64,000 nucleotides of DNA from Luteimonas wenzhouensis (GTDB taxonomy: Bacteria > Pseudomonadota > Gammaproteobacteria > Xanthomonadales > Xanthomonadaceae), in the NCBI RefSeq assembly GCF_007859305.1, contig NZ_VOHE01000002.1:124001-188000 (forward strand), written 5' to 3'. Of the stretch, positions 19,156 to 27,776 are shown in pieces. The stretch's first letter is position 1; each line of letters begins with the position of its first letter. Position numbers and translations under genes: made by a program. The notes under the pieces were generated by a model that saw nothing but the letters and a program-made list of their open reading frames with translations, was not told the origin of the DNA and did no database searches.

Positions 19156-19910
19156 GCCGCCTGCGCCCGGGCCGCCGCGCCGTCGACCAGCGGCCGCAGC
19201 TGCGCATCCAGCGCCACCCGTTCGTCGAACACGAAGCAGCGGCCTTCGTAGCCCGTGCCGCCGACCGATTCGAAATAGCCCAGGATGCCGCCGTCGAGCT
19301 GCAGCACGTTGTCCATGCCGCTGGCACGCATCCACAGCGCCGCCTTCTCGCAGCGGATCCCGCCGGTGCAATAGCTCACGACGGTGGCGTCGGCCAGGGC
19401 CTCGCGGTGCGGCTGCAGCGCGTCCGGCAGCTCGGTGAAGTTGTCGATCGGCAGCAGCAGCGCGCCGGCGAAGGCGCCATGGGCGGTTTCCTCGCGGTTG
19501 CGGGTGTCCAGCAGCACCACGCGCCGGCCGGCGTCGTCATGGCCCTGCGCAAGCCACCGCGCCAGGTCCGCGGGCGCGACGGCGGGTGCGCGCCCGCGCA
19601 GCGGGGAGGCCTGCGCGCGCCGGAAGCTGATGATCTCGCGCTTCAGCTTGACCTTGAGCCGCGCGAACGGCACCGCCCTGCTCCAGCTGTCCCTGGCCAC
19701 GATCGCGGCGAAGCGCGGATCGGCGCGCAGCCGGCCCAGGAACGCATCGACCGCCACGTCCGCGCCGGCCAGGAACAGGTTGATGCCTTCGGGCGCCACC
19801 AGCACGGTCCCGCGCAGGCCGCCCTCTTCCGCCCAGGCGCGCACGCGCGCGGCCACCGCTGGCGGATCGGCGACCTCGACGAAACGGTAGGCGGCGATGT
19901 TGCGGACCAT
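19152..19910 (-). CDS. trhO: tRNA uridine(34) hydroxylase, rhodanese type (TrhO/YceA)
   Basis: 252-residue enzyme that hydroxylates U34 of tRNA at C5 in an oxygen-dependent way, the first step towards cmo5U/mcmo5U. It has the N-terminal acylphosphatase-like part (VAPEGINLFLAG, 38-49) and a rhodanese domain with nucleophile Cys181 in VVSYCTGGIRCEKA. The ATG at 19910 gives the family N-terminus (VRNIAAYRFVEV). A minus-strand TACAAT at 19957-19962 is a plausible -10 box. The downstream small membrane protein is ATGA-coupled. Confidence 0.93.
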   Translation of the reverse strand: MVRNIAAYRFVEVADPPAVAARVRAWAEEGGLRGTVLVAPEGINLFLAGADVAVDAFLGRLRADPRFAAIVARDSWSRAVPFARLKVKLKREIISFRRAQASPLRGRAPAVAPADLARWLAQGHDDAGRRVVLLDTRNREETAHGAFAGALLLPIDNFTELPDALQPHREALADATVVSYCTGGIRCEKAALWMRASGMDNVLQLDGGILGYFESVGGTGYEGRCFVFDERVALDAQLRPLVDGAAARAQAA

Positions 19911-19956
19911 GCGGACGTCGCTGCGGCAGCCGGACCGGGCGGAGCGCCCGCCCGGT

Positions 19957-19962
19957 ATTGTA
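19957..19962 (-). promoter_or_regulatory. Candidate -10 box for trhO
   Basis: On the minus strand this reads TACAAT, one mismatch from consensus, about 47 bases before the trhO ATG. The region where a -35 box would lie is inside a GC hairpin, so the call is tentative. Confidence 0.3.
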
Positions 19963-19965
19963 GCG

Positions 19966-19988
19966 GCGCCGGCCGCCGCGGCCGGCGC
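19966..19988 (-). terminator. GC hairpin downstream of pepA
   Basis: 9-bp stem GCGCCGGCC/GGCCGGCGC with a 5-base loop, directly after the pepA stop on the minus strand. The following bases (TACAATACC) are not T-rich. It may stop the pepA transcript before the trhO promoter. Confidence 0.45.
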
Positions 19989-19993
19989 ACCGT

Positions 19994-21547
19994 TCAGCCG
20001 CGCGGCTCGTGGTAGTCGCGCACGAAGCGGTCGAGCAGGCGCACGCCGAAGCCGGTGGCGCCCTCGGGCACCGTGGGCCTGGCGCTGGAGGCCCAGTCGG
20101 TCCCGGCGATGTCCAGGTGCGCCCACGGCAAGCCGCGTTCGACCCACTCGCCGATGAAGTAGGCACCCGCGCCGGCGCCGGGGGAGCCGCCGCCGTTGCG
20201 CAGGTCGGCGATCGGCGACTTCAGGCGCTTGCCGTAGTCGTCGCGCAGCGGCATCCGCCACAGCTCCTCGCCGCTGGCCTCGCCGGCCGCGAGCAGCTGC
20301 CCGGCCAGGTCATCGTCGCGCGAAAACAGGCCGGCGTAGTCGCCGCCCAGCGCGGAGACGATCGCGCCGGTGAGTGTGGCCACGTCGACCACCAGCTTCG
20401 GGCGGTCCTGCCGCTGCACGTACCACAGCGCGTCGGTGAGCACCATGCGGCCCTCGGCGTCGGTGCTCATGATCTCGAAGGTCTTGCCGGACGCGGTGCG
20501 GATCACGTCCCCCGGGCGCGACGCCTTGCCCGAGGGCATGTTCTCGGCCAGCGCGGCCACCGCCACGGCGTTTACCGGCGCCTTGCGGCCGGCCAGCGCG
20601 ATGACGGTGGACACCACGGTGGCGGCGCCGGTCATGTCGCCCTTCATCTGCCACATGTTGCTGTTGGGCTTGAGCGAGATGCCGCCGCTGTCGAAGGTGA
20701 TGCCCTTGCCGACGAAGGCCAGGGGGGCCTCGCCTTCGCCACCGCCCTGGTAGCGCACCACCAGCAGCCGCGGCGGACGCGCGCTGCCCTGGCCCACGGC
20801 CAGGATCGCGCCCATCCCCAGCCGGCGCATGGCCGCCTCGTCCAGCACTTCGATGCGCAGCGGCAGGCCCGCGGCGGCGGCGCGCACGCGGGACACGAAC
20901 TCCTCCGGCCACAGCGCGTTCGCCGGTTCGGTCGACAGGTCGCGGGCGAAGGCCACCGCGTCGGCCACCGGCTTCCATTCCGCGTTCCAGGCCGCGGCCG
21001 CAGCGGCGCCTTCGCGGGTGCGGATCGCGAGTACGCCCGCGCCGGCGTCGTTCCCGCCCTCCTCGTCCTGCTTGGAACGGTACTTGTCGAAGCGGTACTG
21101 TCCGAGCGAGGCGCCGAAGGCCAGGTGCGCCGCGGCCTCGGCCTCGTCGCCGTCCCAGACCAGGTCGACGCGCCCGGCGCGGCTGCGCGCGGTCGCGCGC
21201 GCCACGCGGCCACCGATGTCCTGCAGTGCGGTCGGCGACAGCGGCTCCTTGCCCGTGCCCAGCACCAGCAGGCGCTCGTAGCCGGCGAAGCCGCGCAGGT
21301 CGAGCATGCTGTCTTCCTTGCCGCGGAACCCCTCGAGCCCGGCCATGCGCCGCAGCGCCCCGCCGCTGCGGGCATCGATCGCCGCGAAGCTCCCCTCGTC
21401 GGGCAGGCCCTCGGCCACGGCGATCGCCACCGTGCCCTGCTCCGGCAACGCGTGCGGTTCGAACGAGAGGTTGCGCTGCGCCAGCGCGACCGACGGCCAT
21501 GCCAGTGCCAGGAACAGGGAGAACACGGACAGCAGGAGTCTGGACAT
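19994..21547 (-). CDS. pepA: Secreted leucyl aminopeptidase (M17)
   Basis: 517-residue M17 aminopeptidase that removes N-terminal residues from peptides using two zinc or manganese ions. Unlike cytoplasmic PepA it begins with a signal peptide (SRLLLSVFSLFLALAWPSVA, cut near ALA-QRN), so it acts in the periplasm or outside. Metal and catalytic segments are GKGITFDSGGISLKP, MKGDMTGAATVV and STDAEGRMVLTDAL; the usual Asn of NTDAEGR is Ser here. The start at 21547 is set by the signal peptide. It fits with the peptide transporter and the other exported peptidases in the window. Confidence 0.93.
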   Translation of the reverse strand: MSRLLLSVFSLFLALAWPSVALAQRNLSFEPHALPEQGTVAIAVAEGLPDEGSFAAIDARSGGALRRMAGLEGFRGKEDSMLDLRGFAGYERLLVLGTGKEPLSPTALQDIGGRVARATARSRAGRVDLVWDGDEAEAAAHLAFGASLGQYRFDKYRSKQDEEGGNDAGAGVLAIRTREGAAAAAAWNAEWKPVADAVAFARDLSTEPANALWPEEFVSRVRAAAAGLPLRIEVLDEAAMRRLGMGAILAVGQGSARPPRLLVVRYQGGGEGEAPLAFVGKGITFDSGGISLKPNSNMWQMKGDMTGAATVVSTVIALAGRKAPVNAVAVAALAENMPSGKASRPGDVIRTASGKTFEIMSTDAEGRMVLTDALWYVQRQDRPKLVVDVATLTGAIVSALGGDYAGLFSRDDDLAGQLLAAGEASGEELWRMPLRDDYGKRLKSPIADLRNGGGSPGAGAGAYFIGEWVERGLPWAHLDIAGTDWASSARPTVPEGATGFGVRLLDRFVRDYHEPRG

Positions 21548-21693
21548 CAGGTGCCCCGGAAGGATCGGAAGGGAGCGCGGCAGGCCGATGTCGCCGTGCG
21601 ACGGCCCCGCATCACCCGACCTTAGCCCGCGCCCCGGTCCGCGGGACATGCCGAAAGTCATGCGCGGCCGCGGATCATCGCCGCGGCGAAGTC

Positions 21694-22059
21694 TCAGCGC
21701 CAGATCAGGAACGCCGGCAGCGCCATCAGGCCCAGCAGCAGGGCGATCGCCAGCAGGACCAGCGCCACGCGCAGCGGCTGCGCCCGGGCGATGCCGAGGA
21801 AGGTCTCCGCAGTGCCGTCGCGCAGCGCCTGCGCGCGCTCGGCGCGGGCGCGTTGCGCGCGTTCGGCCTGGTAGCGGGCCATGCGCTGCTTCGCCGCGGG
21901 AAACTCATCGTCGTCGCGGATCCAGATGCCGCCGGCGGAAATGCCCAAGGGGCCCGGGCGGGTCTCGTAGTAGCCGATCCGCGCCGCGTCCAGCAGCGCA
22001 CGCACCTCGTCGGCTTCGTCGTCGGGCACGTGGCGCAGGTTGAGCAGCAGCTTTGCCAT
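21694..22059 (-). CDS. DUF6164-like small membrane protein
   Basis: 121 residues. The N-terminal soluble part begins KLLLNLRHVPDDEADEV and contains GYYETRPGPLGISAGGIW; an Arg/Ala-rich helical stretch follows (about 62-88), then one C-terminal membrane helix (about 96-119). The N-terminal wording matches the DUF6164 family as I remember it; no function is known. The DUF2007-like fold (putative signal-transducing) is a possible distant relative. Confidence 0.7.
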   Translation of the reverse strand: MAKLLLNLRHVPDDEADEVRALLDAARIGYYETRPGPLGISAGGIWIRDDDEFPAAKQRMARYQAERAQRARAERAQALRDGTAETFLGIARAQPLRVALVLLAIALLLGLMALPAFLIWR

Positions 22060-22092
22060 GGCCCGATGATATCCGCCCGACGCCGCCCCGGG

Positions 22093-22722
22093 TCAGCGTT
22101 TGCCGGTGACGCAGCGCCGCAGGTTCGCCCGCGCCTGGGCGTCGAAGCGCTCGTGGAAGAAGTCGCTGAGGTAGATCCGCGGCCGCGCAAGCAGGCCCTT
22201 GAGGAAGCGGCGGCGCTGGATCCGGAACAGCCACCCCGGGACCTGGCCGCGGTACTCGGCGGCAATGGCGCGGTCGTAGGCGTCGAACACGGCCGGATCC
22301 GCGCCGAGGATGGCCATATCGCAATCCAGGAAATGGCAGGTGTCGGCGGCCAGGGGCGAGCTTCGGAAATCGCCGGGCGAGAGCTGGCCGTGGCGCGCGG
22401 TCAGCTCGATCAGCTCGGCGACGCGGTCGGCATCCACCTCCGCCTCCGGCAGCCAGCGCGCGATCTCGGCGCGCGCCAGCGCCGCCGAGCGCGCCTCGTT
22501 GTCCTTGCGCCCCGGCACGTACACCGCATCGTGGTAGAGCACGGCCAGGCGCACTTCCCGGGGCTGGAGCCAGCCCGGGCCTTCGGCAACCGCCTGGTAA
22601 TGGCGCAGGACGTCGCCGACGTGGCCGAAGTGGTGGTAGGCGCGCGGCGGCCGCGCATAGGCGCCCTCCAGCGCATGCAGCATGCCGTCGGGCAGGCCGG
22701 CGGTCCCGTTCAGGCCTGCCAC
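22093..22722 (-). CDS. HD-superfamily metal-dependent phosphohydrolase-like protein (COG4339)
   Basis: 209 residues from a GTG at 22722 that overlaps the end of the upstream transporter gene by 13 bases. The COG4339 pattern is visible: YARPPRAYHHFGHV (first His), LAVLYHDAVY (HD pair), ELIELTARHG, and LDCDMAILG (final Asp). Such proteins are predicted to cleave phosphate esters; no substrate is known. An ATG at 22683 is an alternative start but would leave only five residues before the conserved block. The coupling suggests expression with the YdcZ-type transporter. Confidence 0.8.
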   Translation of the reverse strand: MAGLNGTAGLPDGMLHALEGAYARPPRAYHHFGHVGDVLRHYQAVAEGPGWLQPREVRLAVLYHDAVYVPGRKDNEARSAALARAEIARWLPEAEVDADRVAELIELTARHGQLSPGDFRSSPLAADTCHFLDCDMAILGADPAVFDAYDRAIAAEYRGQVPGWLFRIQRRRFLKGLLARPRIYLSDFFHERFDAQARANLRRCVTGKR

Positions 22723-23168
22723 GGCCGCACCACCAGCGCCGCCCCGACGACCACCAGCAGGGCGCCGGCCACGCGCGCCATGTCGACCGGCCGCTGCGCC
22801 CCGAGCACGCCGAAATGGTCGAGCGCCATCGCGCCCAGGACCTGTCCCAGCACGATCAGGCAAAACAGCGCGCCCGCGCCGAGCCTGGGCACCAGCACGG
22901 TCGCCGCCAGCACCATGCTCGCGCCGATCACGCCACCGGCCCAGATCCACGCCGGGAACGAGGACAGCGGCTGCGGCGGCAGCAGCGGCGTACGCGTCGC
23001 CACCAGCACGCTCCCGAGCAGGCAGGTGCCGACCAGGAACGAGACGAACGACGCGTACAGCGCGCCGTGGGTGAGCGCGCCCAAGCGCGCGTTGATCAGC
23101 GCCTGCAGCGGCAGCACGCTGCCGACGGCGACGGCGATGGTGATGCCGAGGAGGGTCCAGGTCTTCAC
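22710..23168 (-). CDS. YdcZ/DUF606-family DMT transporter
   Basis: 152-residue inner-membrane protein with about five hydrophobic segments, GTG start (VKTWTLLGITIAVAVG). Segments LPLQALINARLG and LGQVLGAMALDHFGVLG are typical of the YdcZ group of drug/metabolite transporters, which are half-size and probably dimeric. Substrate unknown. The frame is open further upstream, but without hydrophobic similarity. The downstream HD-domain gene overlaps its 3' end. Confidence 0.85.
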   Translation of the reverse strand: MKTWTLLGITIAVAVGSVLPLQALINARLGALTHGALYASFVSFLVGTCLLGSVLVATRTPLLPPQPLSSFPAWIWAGGVIGASMVLAATVLVPRLGAGALFCLIVLGQVLGAMALDHFGVLGAQRPVDMARVAGALLVVVGAALVVRPWQA

Positions 23169-23337
23169 GCGGGGGCCTGCTTGCGGAGTCGCGGACAGTC
23201 TATTCCCGCCGTCGCGACGCGGATCGTGAATGGCGGCCACCAGCCGACGTGGCATGCGGCGGGAACGTCGTCCGCGCCCCGGCGTGGCGGCGCCGATGAG
23301 GGTACGCACTGCGGCGACGGAGCCGCTGAAACCGGTC

Positions 23338-24642
23338 CTACGGCCGTTCGCGCGGTGGGTCGCGGCGCACGGTGAGCAGCGCCAGCAGCGTGAGCACGCC
23401 CATCGCGGCCAGATACCAGCCCACCGAGGCCAGGCCATAGCGCTCGCCCAGCCGGGTGGCGATGTACGGCGCCGGCGAGGCGCCGAGGATGCCCGCGGCA
23501 TTGAACGCCAGCGAAGCGCCGGTGTAGCGCACCGCGGTCGGGAACATCTCGGCCAGGATCGTCCCGCACGGGCCGTAGGTCAGGCCCATCGCCCCGAACC
23601 CCAACGCCAGGAACGCGAGCACGCCCCAGCCGCTCCCCGACCCGAGCAGCGGCGCGAACGCGAAGCCGAACGCGATGATCAGCACCGTGGCCACGATCAT
23701 CGCGTTGCGCCGCCCGTGGCGGTCCGCGTACCGCGCGGACAGCGGGATGGTGAGCGCGAAGCACAGCACCCCGAGCATCTGCAGCAGCAGGAAGTGCTCG
23801 CGCGAATAGCCGAGCTTCGAGGTCCCCCAGCTCAAGGCGAACACCGTCATCAGGTAGAACAGCACGAAGGTCGCGACCAGGGCCACCGTGCCGCTGGCCA
23901 GGGCGAAGGGATGGTGGCGGACCACCGCGGCCATCGGCAGGCGCACCCGCTCCTCGCGCGCGACCGCGCGCTGGAACTCCGGGGTCTCGGTGATCCGCAG
24001 CCGCACCCACAGCCCCACGGCCACGAGCACCGCGCTGGCCAGGAACGGGATCCGCCAGCCCCAGGCCAGGAACGCCTCGTCGCGCATCCAGTGGGTCAGC
24101 GCCAGGAACACGCCGGTCGAGAGCAGGAACCCGATCGGTGCGCCCAGCTGCGGGAACATGCCGTACCAGGCGCGCCTGCCGGGCGGGGCGTTCTCGGTCG
24201 CCAGCAGCACCGCCCCGCCCCACTCGCCGCCCAGGCCCACGCCCTGCCCGAGCCGGCACAGCGCCAGCAGCAGCGGCGCCGCGATCCCGGCCTGGGCATA
24301 GGTCGGCAGCAGGCCGATGACCACGGTCGAGATGCCCATCGTCAGCAGCGCCGCCACCAGCGTCGCCTTGCGTCCGACCCGGTCGCCGAAGTGGCCGAAC
24401 AGCGCCGATCCGAACGGCCGCGCGATGAACGCCAGGGCGAAGGTCGCGAACGACTGCAAGGTCGCGGTGGTCGGGTCACCGGGCGGGAAGAACAGCTGCG
24501 GGAACACCAGCACCGCCGCCGTGGCGTAGATGTAGAAGTCGAAGAATTCGATGGTGGTGCCGACCAGGCTGGCCAGCAGCACCCGGCGCCGGTGGGCACC
24601 GGCGGGCGGGGCGACGGGCGCCTGCGCCGCCGCCACGCTCAT
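23338..24642 (-). CDS. MHS-family MFS metabolite:proton symporter
   Basis: 434-residue, 12-helix major facilitator. The MHS group is recognised by FFDFYIYATAAVLVFPQLFF near the N-terminus, GHFGDRVGRKATLV (motif A) and GLGGEWGGAVLLATE. Members carry organic acids or betaines (shikimate, alpha-ketoglutarate, proline/betaine), so a carboxylate is a fair guess, but the substrate cannot be fixed. The start at 24642 is preceded by GGAGGGAGGA. It ends with TAG; the next gene in the same direction begins about 170 bases further on. Confidence 0.88.
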   Translation of the reverse strand: MSVAAAQAPVAPPAGAHRRRVLLASLVGTTIEFFDFYIYATAAVLVFPQLFFPPGDPTTATLQSFATFALAFIARPFGSALFGHFGDRVGRKATLVAALLTMGISTVVIGLLPTYAQAGIAAPLLLALCRLGQGVGLGGEWGGAVLLATENAPPGRRAWYGMFPQLGAPIGFLLSTGVFLALTHWMRDEAFLAWGWRIPFLASAVLVAVGLWVRLRITETPEFQRAVAREERVRLPMAAVVRHHPFALASGTVALVATFVLFYLMTVFALSWGTSKLGYSREHFLLLQMLGVLCFALTIPLSARYADRHGRRNAMIVATVLIIAFGFAFAPLLGSGSGWGVLAFLALGFGAMGLTYGPCGTILAEMFPTAVRYTGASLAFNAAGILGASPAPYIATRLGERYGLASVGWYLAAMGVLTLLALLTVRRDPPRERP

Positions 24643-24667
24643 CGCGTCCTCCCTCCCCGCGACGCCA

Positions 24668-26713
24668 TCACTTCCTCGTGTCCCCGCCCGGCAGCGCGTA
24701 GTCGATCGCGTACGGCGGCGGCTCGCCACCCGGCCCTTTCAGGTAGTGGTCCATCCACTGCATCAGCCGCAGCGAGTAGTCGTAGCGCGAGGCCGCGCGG
24801 GCGTTGCCGTGGCCCTCGCCGGGATACAGCACCAGCCGCACCGGCGCCTGCCCGGCCAGCTTGAGGTAGCGGTAGAACATGTACGACTGCATCGGCGGCA
24901 CGCGCGGATCGGCCTCCCCGTGCAGGATCAGGGTCGGCGTCCTCGACTGCTTCGCGTAGGTGATCGGGCTGGTCTTGCGGAACAGTTCCGGGTCCTCCCA
25001 CGGCCAGGTGCCCATGTGGACCAGGTACTGCTCCCAGGGGATGTCGCCGGTGGTGACCAGGCTGGCCTGGTCGGAGATGCCGACGAACATCACCGAGGCG
25101 GCGAAGCGCTCGCTGTAGTAGGTCGCGCCCCACGCGCTGGCGTAGCCGCCGTAGGAACCGCCGGTGATGCCGACCTTCGATCCGTCCACCAGGCCGGTGG
25201 CGATGAGGTGGTCGACACCGTCGACCACGTCGTCGAACTCCTCCATGCCGGGACGGCCGAAACCCTTCTTGGAGAACTCCACGCCGCGCCCGGTGCTGCT
25301 GCGGTAGTTGGGCAGGAACAGCGCGTAGCCGCGCGCGGCGGCGTGGTGCAGCGGCTGCGCGTAGGACGTCAGCCAGCCGTTGGTGTAGTGCGACTCCGGC
25401 CCGCCATGCACGACCACGATCAGCGGCACCCGCTCGTTGCCGCGGCGCTCGAGCGGATGCACCAGCAGGCCTTCGATCTCCAGTCCGTCGCGGGCCTGGT
25501 AGCGGATCACCTCCTGGCGCGCCAGGCGCACGTCGGCCAGCCACGGGTTGCTGTCGGTGAGCCTGCGCGGCGCGGACTCCCCGGCCGCCAGCAGGAACAC
25601 CTCCGAGGGATGCTGCGGGGTACTGGCCAGCAGCGCGATGTCGCCGCCGCGGCTGCGGTCGAAACCGCTCCACACCGGCCCCTCGGCCGGCAGCAGGGTC
25701 CGCTGCGCGCCGCCGTCGAGGCCGACCTCGCCCAGCCGCGCCTGCACGCCCTCGAAGCTGATGAACTGGATGGTCGAGGCGTCGCGCCACTCGACGTCCA
25801 CCACGTGGCCGGACAGGCCGGGCAGCAGGTCGCGCCAGGCGCCGCCGTCGCGCCCGGCCACGAACAGGCGGCCCTGCTGGGCGTCGTGCGCGTCCTCGGC
25901 CGAGATGAAGGCCAGGTGCGCGCCGTCGGGGCTCCACGACAGGCCACCGACCTTGCCGGGATTCTCGACCCCGCCGAGCACCCGGCCCTCGGGCGACACG
26001 ATCCTCACCCGGGTAAACACCAGCGTGTCGTCGGTCAGCTGGCGGGGCGCGACGAGCAGCGCCAGGCGGTCGCCCGCCGGGCTCCAGCGCACCGACTGCA
26101 CGCTGCCTTCCACCTCCACCCGCCGCGGCGCCGGCGCGCCCTCGCCGGTGCCGGCGATCCACAGCTGCACCGGACGCCAGTCCTCTTCGTAGACCTTCTG
26201 GCTGAAGCCCTTCTTCTTCAGTGCCCTGATCTCGTCGCTCTCGGGCTGCAGCGCCAGCAGGGCCACCTGGCGGCCATCGGCAGACAGGCTGAACCCGCGG
26301 ATGTCGGACTTGAGCGTGGCCACCACCGAGGACTCGCCGCCGTCCACCGGGATCCGGTACAGGCTGCGCGCCTCGTCGCCCTGGCGCTTGGCGAGGTAGT
26401 ACAGCGAACGCCCGTCCGGCGACCACTCCAGCCCGCCGACGTTGACCTGGCCGGTGACGTAACCGCGGTTGGCGCCGTCGCGCGAGACGACATGCAGCTC
26501 GCCCCACGCCGGCCCGTCGTCGTCGACCCCGACCCGGCGCGGCACCGACAGCACGTAGGCGATGCGGCCGCCATCCGGGCTGACCGTCGCCTGGGTCACC
26601 GTGCGCAACGTCGCCAGCTGTTCCAGCGTCATGCCGCCGTTGGCGGCCAGCACCGGCAGGGCGAACACAAGCAGCAGCAGGGCCGCGGCCCGCAGCATCG
26701 GATGGCGCATCAT
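24668..26713 (-). CDS. Secreted S9-family (acylaminoacyl-peptidase-like) serine peptidase
   Basis: 681-residue prolyl-oligopeptidase-family enzyme. It has a signal peptide (PMLRAAALLLLVFALPVLA), an N-terminal beta-propeller (about 35-410) with WD-like SPDG repeats (ATVSPDGGRIAY, LEWSPDGRSLYY, LSWSPDGAHLAF), and a C-terminal alpha/beta hydrolase. The catalytic triad is visible: Ser in GGSYGGYAS, Asp in HGEADPRVPP and His in PGEGHGNAR. It degrades peptides, probably in the periplasm. AAGGGG precedes the double ATG at 26713/26710. It lies 25 bases before the MHS transporter start in the same direction. Confidence 0.93.
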   Translation of the reverse strand: MMRHPMLRAAALLLLVFALPVLAANGGMTLEQLATLRTVTQATVSPDGGRIAYVLSVPRRVGVDDDGPAWGELHVVSRDGANRGYVTGQVNVGGLEWSPDGRSLYYLAKRQGDEARSLYRIPVDGGESSVVATLKSDIRGFSLSADGRQVALLALQPESDEIRALKKKGFSQKVYEEDWRPVQLWIAGTGEGAPAPRRVEVEGSVQSVRWSPAGDRLALLVAPRQLTDDTLVFTRVRIVSPEGRVLGGVENPGKVGGLSWSPDGAHLAFISAEDAHDAQQGRLFVAGRDGGAWRDLLPGLSGHVVDVEWRDASTIQFISFEGVQARLGEVGLDGGAQRTLLPAEGPVWSGFDRSRGGDIALLASTPQHPSEVFLLAAGESAPRRLTDSNPWLADVRLARQEVIRYQARDGLEIEGLLVHPLERRGNERVPLIVVVHGGPESHYTNGWLTSYAQPLHHAAARGYALFLPNYRSSTGRGVEFSKKGFGRPGMEEFDDVVDGVDHLIATGLVDGSKVGITGGSYGGYASAWGATYYSERFAASVMFVGISDQASLVTTGDIPWEQYLVHMGTWPWEDPELFRKTSPITYAKQSRTPTLILHGEADPRVPPMQSYMFYRYLKLAGQAPVRLVLYPGEGHGNARAASRYDYSLRLMQWMDHYLKGPGGEPPPYAIDYALPGGDTRK

Positions 26714-26778
26714 CGAACCCCTTCGCGACATGAAGCCCGCACTTTCGCCGGCCGGCGGCGCCATGGCAAGCACCCGGC

Positions 26779-27558
26779 TCAACGCGCGTTCCAGGCCGCG
26801 GCAACGCGCGCGAAGGTCCCGGCGAGCTGCCGCGCCGCGCCGCGCGGCACCTGCGCGACGCGCGAGCGCAGGTCGATGCGGCGCTCCGGGAACGGGTCGC
26901 CGTCCCACGCGAACGCGACCCGGTTGCTCTGCCGGCGCTCCTCCAGCATCCACGTCCGGTCGCGGCCGAAGGCGCGCGCCAGCCGCTCCAGATGGGCGTG
27001 GGCGTTGGTGGCGTACAGGTTGCTGGCGAACACCCCGCCGGGCGCCAGCGCGCGCCGGCAATCGTCGTAGAACGCCTGGGTCGACAGGTCCGCCGGAATG
27101 CCGGTGCGGTCGTAGCCGTCGACCAGCAGGATGTCGAAGCGGCCCGCCGACTCGCGCACGAACCGGGCGCCATCGGCCAGGTGCACGCGCAACCGCGCGT
27201 CGTCGTCCGGCACCCGGAACCGACGCCGCAGCGCGATCACGTGGGGATTGATCTCCGCCACCTCGACCCGGGTCGCCGGCAGGTGCCGGTGGCAAAACTT
27301 CACCTGCGAGCCGCCACCCAGCCCGACCATCCCGATCAGCGCCGGGCGCGGGCACCACAGCAGGCTGGCCATCATCGTCCGCGTATAGTCGACCGCGAGC
27401 TGGCCGGGCCGGAACGTGCGCATCCGGCTCTGCGACACCCCACCTTCGAACTGCAGATCCGTATAGCGCCAGCCCATCCGCACCACCGGCCGCGGGTGCG
27501 CGCCACCGCCATCTCCCTGTCCGCCGCCCCCTGCCTGTCCGCCTGCTTCCACCCGCAC
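26779..27558 (-). CDS. Spermidine-synthase-like methyltransferase-fold protein
   Basis: 259 residues from a GTG at 27558, or 232 from ATG 27477. The first 25 residues are Gly/Gln-rich and may not be translated. The rest is a SpeE-type Rossmann fold: GLGGGSQVKFCHRHLP, VEVAEINPHVIALRRRF and ILLVDGYDRTGIPADL, where the Asp of the latter is the polyamine-site residue in true SpeE. No SpeD is nearby and the family contains many non-polyamine members, so polyamine synthesis is only one possibility. It is co-directional with the S9 peptidase (65-base gap). Confidence 0.75.
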   Translation of the reverse strand: MRVEAGGQAGGGGQGDGGGAHPRPVVRMGWRYTDLQFEGGVSQSRMRTFRPGQLAVDYTRTMMASLLWCPRPALIGMVGLGGGSQVKFCHRHLPATRVEVAEINPHVIALRRRFRVPDDDARLRVHLADGARFVRESAGRFDILLVDGYDRTGIPADLSTQAFYDDCRRALAPGGVFASNLYATNAHAHLERLARAFGRDRTWMLEERRQSNRVAFAWDGDPFPERRIDLRSRVAQVPRGAARQLAGTFARVAAAWNAR

Positions 27559-27776
27559 TCCACGCGATCGACCGGCGCAAAGACTAGCGCGAAGCGCGCG
27601 CCACGCAGCAATGGCCCTGTGGTTGACGCGGGCCCGCCCGCCAGCAGACGCCGGTTCAGGCCCGGCACACGCCCGGCGCCGGAGCCTGAACGCCGCGGGC
27701 GTGCCTCAGAGCGGGTTCATCCCTGCGCGCCCCACACTGTCTCCACGCCGACGCGGTCCGTCGGCAGGCCATCCCC

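Noticed and set aside
24639-27173. 844-codon minus-strand frame overlapping the S9 peptidase
   Set aside because: Another frame of the same strand; the S9 frame has the signal peptide and full catalytic triad.
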